From assembly GCA_030425785.1 (NCBI GenBank), contig JAUHYJ010000286.1, positions 1 to 5,530 of the forward strand: DNA of 5,530 bases. Direction: 5' to 3'. A model generated the notes under the pieces. It was given only the letters and a program-made list of their open reading frames with translations, ran no database searches and was not told the origin of the DNA. Both the position numbers and the translations under genes were made by a program. Source of the stretch: Acidimicrobiia bacterium. Its GTDB lineage: Bacteria > Actinomycetota > Acidimicrobiia > Acidimicrobiales > Ilumatobacteraceae. Position 1 is the first letter of the stretch. Each line of letters starts with the position of its first letter. Of the stretch, positions 1 through 4,818 are shown piece by piece.

Positions 1-89
1 ACGATCGTCTCGCCGTCGACGAGCACGTCGCCCGCCTGCCGCCCGGTCGCCGAGACGATGGTCCCGTTCTGGATCAGTGTCGTTGCCAT
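1..89 (-). CDS. hydA: Dihydropyrimidinase / D-hydantoinase, N-terminal fragment
   Basis: Only the first 29 codons are present; the gene runs off the left edge of the window. The visible start reads MATTLIQNGTIVSATG and continues to DVLVDGETI. This is the usual opening beta-strands of the cyclic amidohydrolase family, in which a short N-terminal sandwich domain precedes the metal-binding TIM barrel. The barrel and its metal ligands lie outside the window, so the substrate cannot be read from sequence. The assignment to dihydropyrimidinase (hydrolytic ring opening of dihydrouracil or dihydrothymine, cytosolic) rests mainly on the adjacent beta-ureidopropionase gene, which would act on its product. 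The ATG at 87-89 is favoured because CTGAGGAG lies 8 nt upstream. It is the second gene of the unit, 51 nt after the nitrilase stop. Alternatives are another amidohydrolase such as allantoinase or a plain hydantoinase. Confidence 0.72.
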   Translation of the reverse strand, partial: MATTLIQNGTIVSATGRQAGDVLVDGETI

Positions 90-97
90 GTCATTCG

Positions 98-103
98 CTC
101 CTC
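98..103 (-). promoter_or_regulatory. Ribosome binding site of the dihydropyrimidinase gene
   Basis: On the minus strand GAGGAG, within CTGAGGAG, stands 8 nt before the ATG at 87-89. It is a strong SD match. It decides the start and contrasts with the upstream nitrilase gene, which has no SD, as expected if this gene is translated internally from a shared mRNA. Confidence 0.7.
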
Positions 104-113
104 AGTCGATGTC

Positions 114-138
114 ACGGGTGGTGCCAGGCGCTACCCGT
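114..138 (-). other. Intercistronic inverted repeat (possible hairpin)
   Basis: ACGGGT (114-119) and ACCCGT (133-138) form a perfect 6-bp GC-rich stem with a 13-nt loop. It lies between the nitrilase stop and the SD of the dihydropyrimidinase gene, and no T tract follows on the minus strand. It could modestly terminate or stabilise the mRNA between the two genes. A stem this short arises easily by chance in such GC-rich DNA. Confidence 0.25.
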
Positions 139-140
139 TC

Positions 141-983
141 CTAGTGGGCGGTGATCTCGTCGTAGGCCTCCGGGCGGCGGTCGCGGTAGAACTGCCAGCC
201 GTGCCGCACCTCGCGGATGAGATCGAGGTCGAGGTCGCGGACGATCAGTTCCGGCTGGTAGGCGTCGCCGACGTCGCCGACGAACTGGCCTCGCGGATCG
301 ACGAAGTAGCTCTGACCGTAGAAGTCGTTCTCACCGAGCGGCTCGATGCCGACCCGGTTGATCGCGCCGACGTAGTACATGTTGGCGACGGCTGCCGCCG
401 GCTGTTCGAGCCGCCACAGGTACTCCGACAGGCCGCGGTGCGTCGCCGACGGGTTGAACACGATCTCGGCGCCGTTCAGGCCGAGGATCCGCCAGCCCTC
501 GGGGAAGTGGCGGTCGTAGCAGATGTACACGCCGACCTTGCCGACGGCGGTGTCGAAGATCGGGTACCCCTCGGTGCCGGGCGTGAAGTAGAACTTCTCC
601 CAGAAGCCCTTGACCTGCGGGATGTGCTGCTTGCGGTACTTGCCGAGGTAGGTGCCGTCGGCGTCGATCACCGCCGCGGTGTTGAAGTAGTGGCCGGTGT
701 TGACCGCCTCGTACATCGGCAGCACCATCACCATGCCGAGCTCCTTCGCGACGCTCATGAAGCGCTGCGTGGTCGGGCCGTCGGGGATGTACTCGGTGTA
801 GCTGTAGTACTCGGCGTCCTGCACCTGGCAGAAGTAGGGGCCGTAGAAGAGCTCCTGGAAGCAGATGACCTGCGCACCCTGGGCGGCGGCCTCGCGGGCC
901 GCCTCCTCGTGCTTGTCGATCATCGACTCCTTGTCACCGGTCCAGTCGGTCTGGAGGAGGGCCGCCGTCACCGTGTTCGCCAT
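141..983 (-). CDS. Beta-ureidopropionase (nitrilase superfamily N-carbamoyl-beta-alanine amidohydrolase)
   Basis: This 280-residue protein spans a full carbon-nitrogen hydrolase domain. The catalytic triad is visible: Glu44 in CFQELFYGPYF, Lys118 in KYRKQHIP and Cys155 in VYICYDRHFPEGW. A second conserved Glu129 occurs in GFWEKFYF. Blocks NGAEIVFNPSAT, LSEYLWRLEQPAAAVAN, AINRVG, YGQSYF and the late DLDLDLIREVR resemble my recollection of eukaryotic beta-ureidopropionase (UPB1). They fit that clade better than AguB-type N-carbamoylputrescine amidase, though the N-terminal extension of the animal enzyme is absent. The expected reaction is N-carbamoyl-beta-alanine (or beta-aminoisobutyrate) to the beta-amino acid plus CO2 and NH3, in the cytosol, as the last step of reductive pyrimidine catabolism. 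There is no signal peptide. The ATG at 981-983 starts the family's first strand (TVTAALLQTDW) and has no SD, but lies 6 nt after a -10-like hexamer. The dihydropyrimidinase gene follows downstream. AguB-like specificity remains possible. Confidence 0.88.
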   Translation of the reverse strand: MANTVTAALLQTDWTGDKESMIDKHEEAAREAAAQGAQVICFQELFYGPYFCQVQDAEYYSYTEYIPDGPTTQRFMSVAKELGMVMVLPMYEAVNTGHYFNTAAVIDADGTYLGKYRKQHIPQVKGFWEKFYFTPGTEGYPIFDTAVGKVGVYICYDRHFPEGWRILGLNGAEIVFNPSATHRGLSEYLWRLEQPAAAVANMYYVGAINRVGIEPLGENDFYGQSYFVDPRGQFVGDVGDAYQPELIVRDLDLDLIREVRHGWQFYRDRRPEAYDEITAH

Positions 984-989
984 GGGGCG

Positions 990-1018
990 ACGTTAGTGAG
1001 GCGTCGACCAGCCGTAAA
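990..1018 (-). promoter_or_regulatory. Predicted leaderless promoter of the nitrilase-dihydropyrimidinase unit
   Basis: Reading the minus strand, TTTACG (1013-1018) matches 4 of 6 bases of the -35 consensus. A 17-nt spacer follows, then TAACGT (990-995), which fits the actinobacterial TANNNT -10. The hexamer ends 6 nt before the ATG at 983, so transcription should start at or within a base of the start codon. No SD is visible. The spacing and hexamers are read directly; promoter activity is inferred. Confidence 0.6.
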
Positions 1019-1292
1019 GCCGACCACGACCGCGCACCGTAGGATTCACACGGCGTTCATCGGTCGTGCGGGCGTGGCCGGGACGACGACGCGGTCACGG
1101 TGGCCGGCGTGTACGGGGCTCCGGTGGGCGTCGCGCGCGAGCTGCGCTGATCGTGCTCGCAGCCGGCATCGACATGGTGGGTCGCCTGTTGCGCCCTCGG
1201 TCGCGAGGACGCGGCGTCCCCTCGATCGTCGCGTGACGACGCATCCGGTCGCGACGGCCGGTGCGCCGAGGATGTGATCCGTCTTCGCGGGA
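1019..1292. other. Intergenic stretch without a supportable gene
   Basis: About 270 bp separate the promoter of the nitrilase unit from the stop of the SRPBCC gene. Open frames exist on both strands because stop codons are rare at this GC content. Their translations are Arg-, Ser- or Pro-rich with no SD or recognisable domain. A 35-codon plus frame ending in TGA at 1148-1150 has a protein-like composition (AVTVAGVYGAPVGVARELR) but no credible start, so it could be a gene remnant or chance. I recognise no RNA gene, repeat or operator beyond the small hairpin at 1275-1295. Confidence 0.5.
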
Positions 1293-1295
1293 TCA
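1275..1295 (-). terminator. Weak stem-loop at the SRPBCC gene stop
   Basis: TGATCC (1275-1280) and GGATCA (1290-1295) form a perfect 6-bp stem with a 9-nt loop. On the minus strand the first arm begins with the TGA stop of the SRPBCC gene. No T tract follows. It may mark the transcript end or simply be a chance palindrome. Confidence 0.25.
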
Positions 1296-1799
1296 GCGGG
1301 CCGCGACGAGCTCGGCGAGACCGTCGAGGTTGCGCTCCATGTTCGCCCGGTGCTCGGCGAGGCGGCCTGCGACGATGTCGTGCTCGCGGTCGGGCATCTG
1401 TTCGATCGCCATGTTCAGGCCGCTGCGGCCCGGGCCGATCTGGCACCACTGGGTGACCTGCGTGCCGCCGTCGACGGGTTCGAGCGTGAACCGCCAGCGC
1501 GCCGCCGGTGCGCCGTCGCTCGGGACCTCCCACCCGATGACCCGACCGGGCTCGCAGTCGGTGATGATGACCTCGACCTGCCATCGACCGACGCGAGGAT
1601 GCTCGTTCGTGCCCCGGAAGCGGGCGCCGACGGCGGGCTCGGTCGCCCCGTCGAGCCATTCGGCGCCCTGGAACTCGGTCGAGAAGCGGGCCGGCAGGTT
1701 GACGTCGGAGACGAGCGCCCAGAGCTCGTCGGGTGTCGCCGCGATCACGCGGGACGTCTCGACAGTCGGCGCGTCGGCGTAGCGGTACTGCTCGGTCAT
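1293..1799 (-). CDS. SRPBCC family (START-like / polyketide cyclase-type) protein
   Basis: The product has 168 residues, close to the usual size of a single SRPBCC (Bet v1-like) domain. It has the expected order. An opening strand and helix (VETSRVIAATPDELWALVSD, residues 13-32) come first, then DVNLPARFSTEFQGAEW. Central strands are RWQVEVIITDCEPGRVIGWEV and RWRFTLEPVDGGTQVTQWCQ. A long C-terminal helix ending MERNLDGLAELVAAR packs across the hydrophobic cavity. Such proteins bind or transform hydrophobic small molecules, but the ligand cannot be told from sequence. No signal peptide is seen, so it is probably cytosolic. I chose the ATG at 1797-1799 because GGAG lies 7 nt upstream; the in-frame ATG two codons earlier would leave only 1 nt between them. 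It is transcribed divergently from the luciferase-like oxidoreductase, so a shared pathway or regulator is possible but unproven. Confidence 0.85.
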   Translation of the reverse strand: MTEQYRYADAPTVETSRVIAATPDELWALVSDVNLPARFSTEFQGAEWLDGATEPAVGARFRGTNEHPRVGRWQVEVIITDCEPGRVIGWEVPSDGAPAARWRFTLEPVDGGTQVTQWCQIGPGRSGLNMAIEQMPDREHDIVAGRLAEHRANMERNLDGLAELVAAR

Positions 1800-1806
1800 G
1801 TGCATG

Positions 1807-1810
1807 CTCC
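1807..1810 (-). promoter_or_regulatory. RBS deciding the SRPBCC start
   Basis: GGAG on the minus strand lies 7 nt before the ATG at 1799 and only 1 nt before the in-frame ATG at 1805. It therefore favours the shorter 168-residue product (MTEQYRY...). Confidence 0.5.
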
Positions 1811-1827
1811 GGTTCCCGGCGGTTCCC
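1811..1827. repeat. Tandem heptamer pair in the divergent promoter region
   Basis: GGTTCCC occurs at 1811-1817 and again at 1821-1827, a repeat period of exactly 10 bp, or about one helical turn. The pair sits upstream of the -10 of the oxidoreductase gene and within the predicted 5' leader of the SRPBCC gene. This is where a shared operator would act. Operator function is inference; only the repeat is seen. Confidence 0.4.
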
Positions 1828-1837
1828 CGACCGCTCG

Positions 1838-1843
1838 TACCGT
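1838..1843 (+). promoter_or_regulatory. -10 element of the LLM oxidoreductase gene (leaderless)
   Basis: TACCGT fits TANNNT and ends 6 nt before the ATG at 1850, predicting transcription from the start codon itself. No clear -35 is seen at 16-18 nt spacing. No SD precedes the ATG. Confidence 0.5.
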
Positions 1844-1844
1844 G

Positions 1845-1850
1845 ATCGTA
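1845..1850 (-). promoter_or_regulatory. Possible -10 element of the SRPBCC gene
   Basis: On the minus strand TACGAT fits TANNNT and would place the transcript start near 1838, giving a leader of about 39 nt that contains the GGAG SD. The hexamer overlaps the first base of the oppositely oriented oxidoreductase start codon. No convincing -35 is present, so the call is tentative. Confidence 0.3.
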
Positions 1851-2884
1851 TGCAGGTGGGTGTGAGCGCGATGGTGGCAGGCCCCGACGACGTCGAGTTC
1901 GTCAGAGCCGCCGAGCGGGTCGGCGCCACCTCGGTGTGGGTGCCCGAAGCGTGGGGGTACGACGCGCTCACCCCGCTCGCCCACCTCGCGGCCGTCACCG
2001 ACACGATCCGGCTCGCGACGGGCATCGTGCAGGTCGGCGCGCGCACCCCGGCGATGCTCGCGATGCAGGCGATGTCGGTCCAGCAGCTCTCGGGCGGCCG
2101 GCTGCTGCTCGGGCTCGGCGCCAGCGGGCCACGCATCATGGAGGCCTGGCACGGGGTGCCGTTCACGAAGCCGATCGCCGCCATGCGCGACACCATCGAG
2201 ATCGTCCGCAAGGTCGCGGCGGGCGAGCGGCTCGAACACGACGGCGAGGTGTACCGGCTGCCGCTCAAGGGCGCCGGCCGCGGCATCCGGTCGATGGTGC
2301 CGCCCGTGGCGGCGATCCCGATCTACGTGGCGTCGCTCGGTCCGCGCAGCCTCGAACAGACCGGCGAGCTCGCCGACGGTTGGCTCGGCAACGCGTTCAT
2401 GCCCGAGCACGCCGAGGTGTTCCTCGGGCCGATCCGCACCGGTGCCGAGCGGGCCGGCCGGTCGCTCGCCGCCCTCGATCTGGCGATGCCGGTCGCGGTC
2501 GAGTTCACCGACGACGTCGACGAGGCCGGCCGCCGGCACGCCGACGGCTACGCGTTCACGATCGGGGCGATGGGCGCTCCGGGCCGCAACTTCTACAACC
2601 GTGCCTTCACCGAGCAGGGCTACGGCGACGAGGTGCACCACGTGTACGAGCTGTGGCAGGCCGGACGGCGGGACGAGGCGGCGGCCGCAGTGCCGTTCGA
2701 CATCGGCTTCAAGACGAACCTGCTCGGACCACCCGACATGATCCGTGAGCGTGTCGAGCGCTACCGGCGGGCCGGGATCACGACCCTGCAGGCGAAGGTG
2801 TCGGGATCGCTGCAGCAGCGGATCGACACGATCGCCCACCTCGTCGACATCGTGCGCGACGTATCCCGCGATCCCCCCACCTGA
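1850..2884 (+). CDS. LLM class F420-dependent oxidoreductase
   Basis: This 344-residue protein of the luciferase-like monooxygenase fold is of normal length for F420-dependent members. The TIM-barrel landmarks appear in order. They are AERVGATSVWVPEAWGYDAL (21-40), LAAVTDTIRLATGIVQVGAR (46-65), a conserved turn SGGRLLLGLGASGP (81-94) and RDTIEIVRKVAAGE (113-126). YVASLGP (159-165) and ELADGWLGN (173-181) follow in the later phosphate-binding part of the barrel. This group uses F420 (or FMN) for hydride transfer in the cytosol; cofactor and substrate cannot be fixed from sequence. A longer open frame exists upstream, but its first 39 residues are Arg/Ser-rich and run into the SRPBCC gene. The ATG at 1850 starts the first barrel strand (MQVGVSAMV) and follows a -10 hexamer by 6 nt. 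It is divergent from the SRPBCC gene and ends 20 nt before the small unknown gene. Confidence 0.9.
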   Translation: MQVGVSAMVAGPDDVEFVRAAERVGATSVWVPEAWGYDALTPLAHLAAVTDTIRLATGIVQVGARTPAMLAMQAMSVQQLSGGRLLLGLGASGPRIMEAWHGVPFTKPIAAMRDTIEIVRKVAAGERLEHDGEVYRLPLKGAGRGIRSMVPPVAAIPIYVASLGPRSLEQTGELADGWLGNAFMPEHAEVFLGPIRTGAERAGRSLAALDLAMPVAVEFTDDVDEAGRRHADGYAFTIGAMGAPGRNFYNRAFTEQGYGDEVHHVYELWQAGRRDEAAAAVPFDIGFKTNLLGPPDMIRERVERYRRAGITTLQAKVSGSLQQRIDTIAHLVDIVRDVSRDPPT

Positions 2885-2892
2885 CGACCGGT

Positions 2893-2898
2893 TAGCCT
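2893..2898 (+). promoter_or_regulatory. -10 element of the 94-residue protein gene (leaderless)
   Basis: TAGCCT fits TANNNT and ends 6 nt before the ATG at 2905. No SD precedes that ATG, and no good -35 is visible. The gene could be transcribed alone as a leaderless mRNA, or read through from the oxidoreductase gene 20 nt upstream. Confidence 0.45.
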
Positions 2899-2904
2899 GA
2901 CCGC

Positions 2905-3189
2905 ATGGGTTCCAGCGACGATCTGCCCCTCGACGGTGCGTTCGATGCGGCGTTCGAGCACCTTTCCGCCTGCCGCATCGCCTACGAGGACGACCCGCGT
3001 GACCCCGACCGCTTTCGGCAGCTCGCCGACGCCCGCGCCGCACTCGAGGACGCCCGCGTCCGGATGAACGGCGAGCGTGAGCGGCTCGGGCTCGAGCCCC
3101 GGAAGGTCGCGCTGCCGCCGATGCCGCACGTCGACCTCGGCGAGGACGGGCCACGTCACGAGTGGCAGACGATCCAGGGCGAGGGCTGA
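2905..3189 (+). CDS. Small hypothetical protein, acidic N-terminus, two predicted helices
   Basis: I do not recognise this 94-residue protein. It starts MGSSDDLPLDGAFDAAFEHL. Residues 11-28 and 32-62 look strongly helical, the second rich in Ala, Arg, Glu and Leu (RQLADARAALEDARVRMNGE), which suggests a helical hairpin. Residues 64-94 are Pro-, Gly- and charge-rich and probably extended. One Cys is present (Cys23), with no signal peptide or membrane segment. Coding is supported by third positions that are almost all G/C, by clean fit in the gap between two good genes on the same strand, and by the same start geometry as its neighbours. The ATG at 2905 follows TAGCCT by 6 nt. It lies 20 nt after the oxidoreductase and 53 nt before yaaA. 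A role in binding another protein is possible, but no function can be assigned. Confidence 0.75.
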   Translation: MGSSDDLPLDGAFDAAFEHLSACRIAYEDDPRDPDRFRQLADARAALEDARVRMNGERERLGLEPRKVALPPMPHVDLGEDGPRHEWQTIQGEG

Positions 3190-3207
3190 GGCTCCTCCGG
3201 CCGGTGG

Positions 3208-3236
3208 TTGCCGTCGGGGCGACGACTCACTAGACA
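3208..3236 (+). promoter_or_regulatory. Predicted leaderless promoter of yaaA
   Basis: TTGCCG (3208-3213) matches 4 of 6 bases of the -35 consensus. A 17-nt spacer follows, then TAGACA (3231-3236). The hexamer ends 6 nt before the GTG start at 3243, and no SD is present. It is the best-formed promoter in the window. Nothing here resembles a recognisable oxidative-stress operator, so peroxide control as known for Escherichia coli yaaA is not shown. Confidence 0.6.
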
Positions 3237-3242
3237 GAAGCC

Positions 3243-4028
3243 GTGCTGATCGTCGTCTCCCCAGCGAAGGCACTCGACTTCGAGTCGCCGCTCCCGACCC
3301 GCAAGTTCTCCGAGCCGGACCGGCTCGACCGCACGCGCGAGCTGGTCTCGGTCATGCGCGGCAAGTCGCCCGACGAGCTGTCGTCGATGATGAAGATCTC
3401 GCCGCAGCTCGGCGAGCTGAACTTCGAGCGCTTCCAGGACTGGTCGACGCCGTTCACCCCCGACAACGCCCGGCCGGCCGTGCTGGCCTTCAACGGCGAC
3501 ACCTACGTCGGGCTCGATGCGCCCGGAACGTTCGGCGAGCGCGACTACACCCACGCACAGAAGGTGTTGCGCATCTTGTCGGGCCTTCATGGCGTGTTGC
3601 GACCGCTCGACCTCATCCAGCCGTACCGGCTCGAGATGGGCTCGAAGGTCGCCACCGACCGCGGCGACACCCTGTACGACTTCTGGGGCGGTGACGTCAC
3701 CGACCGCCTCAACGCCGACCTCGCCGCATCGCCGGGCGCCAAGGTGCTCGTCAACCTGGCGTCGAACGAGTACTTCTCGGTCGTCCGGCCCGACCGACTC
3801 GACGGCCGCATCATCACGCCCCGCTTCGAGGACGCCAAGGGCGACGGTGAGCACCAGGTCGTCGGCTTCTTCGCCAAGCGTGCCCGCGGTGCCATGGCGG
3901 GGTGGATCGTGCGCGAGCGCGTCACGGCCGCGAAGGCGCTCGTCGAGTTCGACGACCTCGGCTACCGGTACCACCCCGAGCTGTCGACGGCCGACCAGCC
4001 CGTGTTCCGGCGCCGCACCGACGCCTGA
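3243..4028 (+). CDS. yaaA: Peroxide stress protein YaaA (DUF328/UPF0246 family)
   Basis: This 261-residue protein matches the YaaA family over its whole length. It opens MLIVVSPAKALDFESPLP and carries the family blocks FTPDNARPAVLAFNGDTY (71-88), LSGLHGVLRPLDLIQPYRLE (112-131), NLASNEYFSVV (171-181) and GFFAKRARGAMAGWIV (208-223). In Escherichia coli the protein lowers intracellular free iron during hydrogen peroxide stress and is reported to bind DNA through a distinct fold. The same cytosolic role is inferred here. The GTG start is fixed by the family N-terminus, which begins at this residue, and by the -10 hexamer 6 nt upstream. Downstream, the patatin-like gene starts 16 nt after the stop, suggesting co-transcription. 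No truncation or missing block is apparent. Confidence 0.95.
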   Translation: MLIVVSPAKALDFESPLPTRKFSEPDRLDRTRELVSVMRGKSPDELSSMMKISPQLGELNFERFQDWSTPFTPDNARPAVLAFNGDTYVGLDAPGTFGERDYTHAQKVLRILSGLHGVLRPLDLIQPYRLEMGSKVATDRGDTLYDFWGGDVTDRLNADLAASPGAKVLVNLASNEYFSVVRPDRLDGRIITPRFEDAKGDGEHQVVGFFAKRARGAMAGWIVRERVTAAKALVEFDDLGYRYHPELSTADQPVFRRRTDA

Positions 4029-4044
4029 GCGGGCCGGGTGCACG

Positions 4045-4818
4045 ATGGGCCGACGCGACGATCTCCCGGATCTCGCCACCAACTTCGGTGGTGGCGGCGG
4101 CTTCGGGTTCGGGTTCGACATGGGCGTCGCCGAGGGGCTGCGGCGCTCCGGCATCGACGTGGCCCGGTACCCGATGATCGGCACGTCGGCGGGTTCGCAC
4201 ACCGTCGCCGCGTTGCGGCTCGGCATCGACTTCGACACCTTCGCCGACGCGTGGGCCGATCAGGTCGGCGACGGCACCGGGCGTCCGTGGAGCGACGGGT
4301 ACGCCTTCGCCGATCGGATGTACCGCGACCTCCACGACCCCGACATCTCGACGGTCGCCGTCCGCATGTCCAGGGGTCGCCGCGAAGTGCTCGAGAGCGC
4401 CGAGCACGGCATCGACGACATCGTGGCCGCGAGTTCGGCGGCGGTGCCCGTGATCCGACCCCACCGGATCGACGGACGGCTCTACGCCGACGGCGGCGCC
4501 GTCAGCATGAACTCGATCGACCTGACGCCGCCCGCGCAGGTCGCCCTGGTCGTCACGCCGTTCGCACGCCGTGGGCAGGGGCCGGCCGGCATCATCGGCC
4601 GGAGCCAGGCGCGGCGGGAGATCCGTCGCTGGGTCGACCGGCACGGCGGCGATCTGCTCTGGGTCGTGCCGACCGACGCCATGGTCGCGGCCGGCGGCAA
4701 GCGGATTCGCGACATCGTCGACATCCGCATCGGACGGGTCGTTCACCCGTTGGCGGTCGAGTACGGCGAACGGGTCGCCGCCGAGCTGCGTGCCATGCGG
4801 CCCGACCTGTTCGGCTGA
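4045..4818 (+). CDS. Patatin-like phospholipase family protein
   Basis: The 257-residue product is a compact patatin-fold hydrolase. Residues 15-28 form the Gly-rich oxyanion loop (GGGGGFGFGFDMGV). The nucleophile elbow GTSAG has Ser48, and YADGGAV carries Asp149 of the Ser-Asp dyad. The conserved linking block reads AASSAAVPVIRP (128-139). Family members hydrolyse acyl ester bonds of lipids; the substrate here is unknown. No signal peptide or membrane segment is seen, so it is probably cytosolic or peripherally membrane-bound. The oxyanion loop lacks the Arg/Lys usual in GGGxRG, having Phe at the comparable site. The open frame extends far upstream inside yaaA in another frame, but the ATG at 4045 is the only start in the 16-nt gap and leads directly into the domain. 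Its RBS is weak (GGGTG, 4 nt upstream), so translation may depend on yaaA. It converges on the CAP gene. Confidence 0.88.
   Translation: MGRRDDLPDLATNFGGGGGFGFGFDMGVAEGLRRSGIDVARYPMIGTSAGSHTVAALRLGIDFDTFADAWADQVGDGTGRPWSDGYAFADRMYRDLHDPDISTVAVRMSRGRREVLESAEHGIDDIVAASSAAVPVIRPHRIDGRLYADGGAVSMNSIDLTPPAQVALVVTPFARRGQGPAGIIGRSQARREIRRWVDRHGGDLLWVVPTDAMVAAGGKRIRDIVDIRIGRVVHPLAVEYGERVAAELRAMRPDLFG

Noticed and set aside
1066..1236. 56-codon GTG-started frame on plus in the 984-1292 gap
   Set aside because: Very Arg-rich in its first half, no SD and no promoter hexamer at the usual spacing. Nothing separates it from chance.
144..1277. 377-codon open frame on plus, antisense to the nitrilase gene
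   Set aside because: Its translation is Val/Arg/Asp/Leu-rich without any domain, and it is an antisense shadow of the clear nitrilase frame, caused by the scarcity of stops at high GC.
1733..1849. 39-codon upstream extension of the oxidoreductase frame
   Set aside because: The residues are Arg/Ser-rich and run into the SRPBCC gene. The family's first strand begins at the ATG at 1850, which also has the leaderless promoter geometry.
1057..2286. 409-codon open frame on minus across the SRPBCC and oxidoreductase genes
   Set aside because: Composition is Arg/Ser/Pro/His-rich and low-complexity. It overlaps two well-supported genes in other frames and has no RBS or motif.
1796..3154. 452-codon open frame on minus opposite the oxidoreductase gene
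   Set aside because: Antisense shadow with Arg/Ala/His-rich translation and no family features.
3517..4044. Upstream extension of the patatin frame inside yaaA
   Set aside because: It overlaps the conserved half of yaaA in another frame and is Ser/Arg/Thr-rich. The patatin domain begins just after the ATG at 4045.
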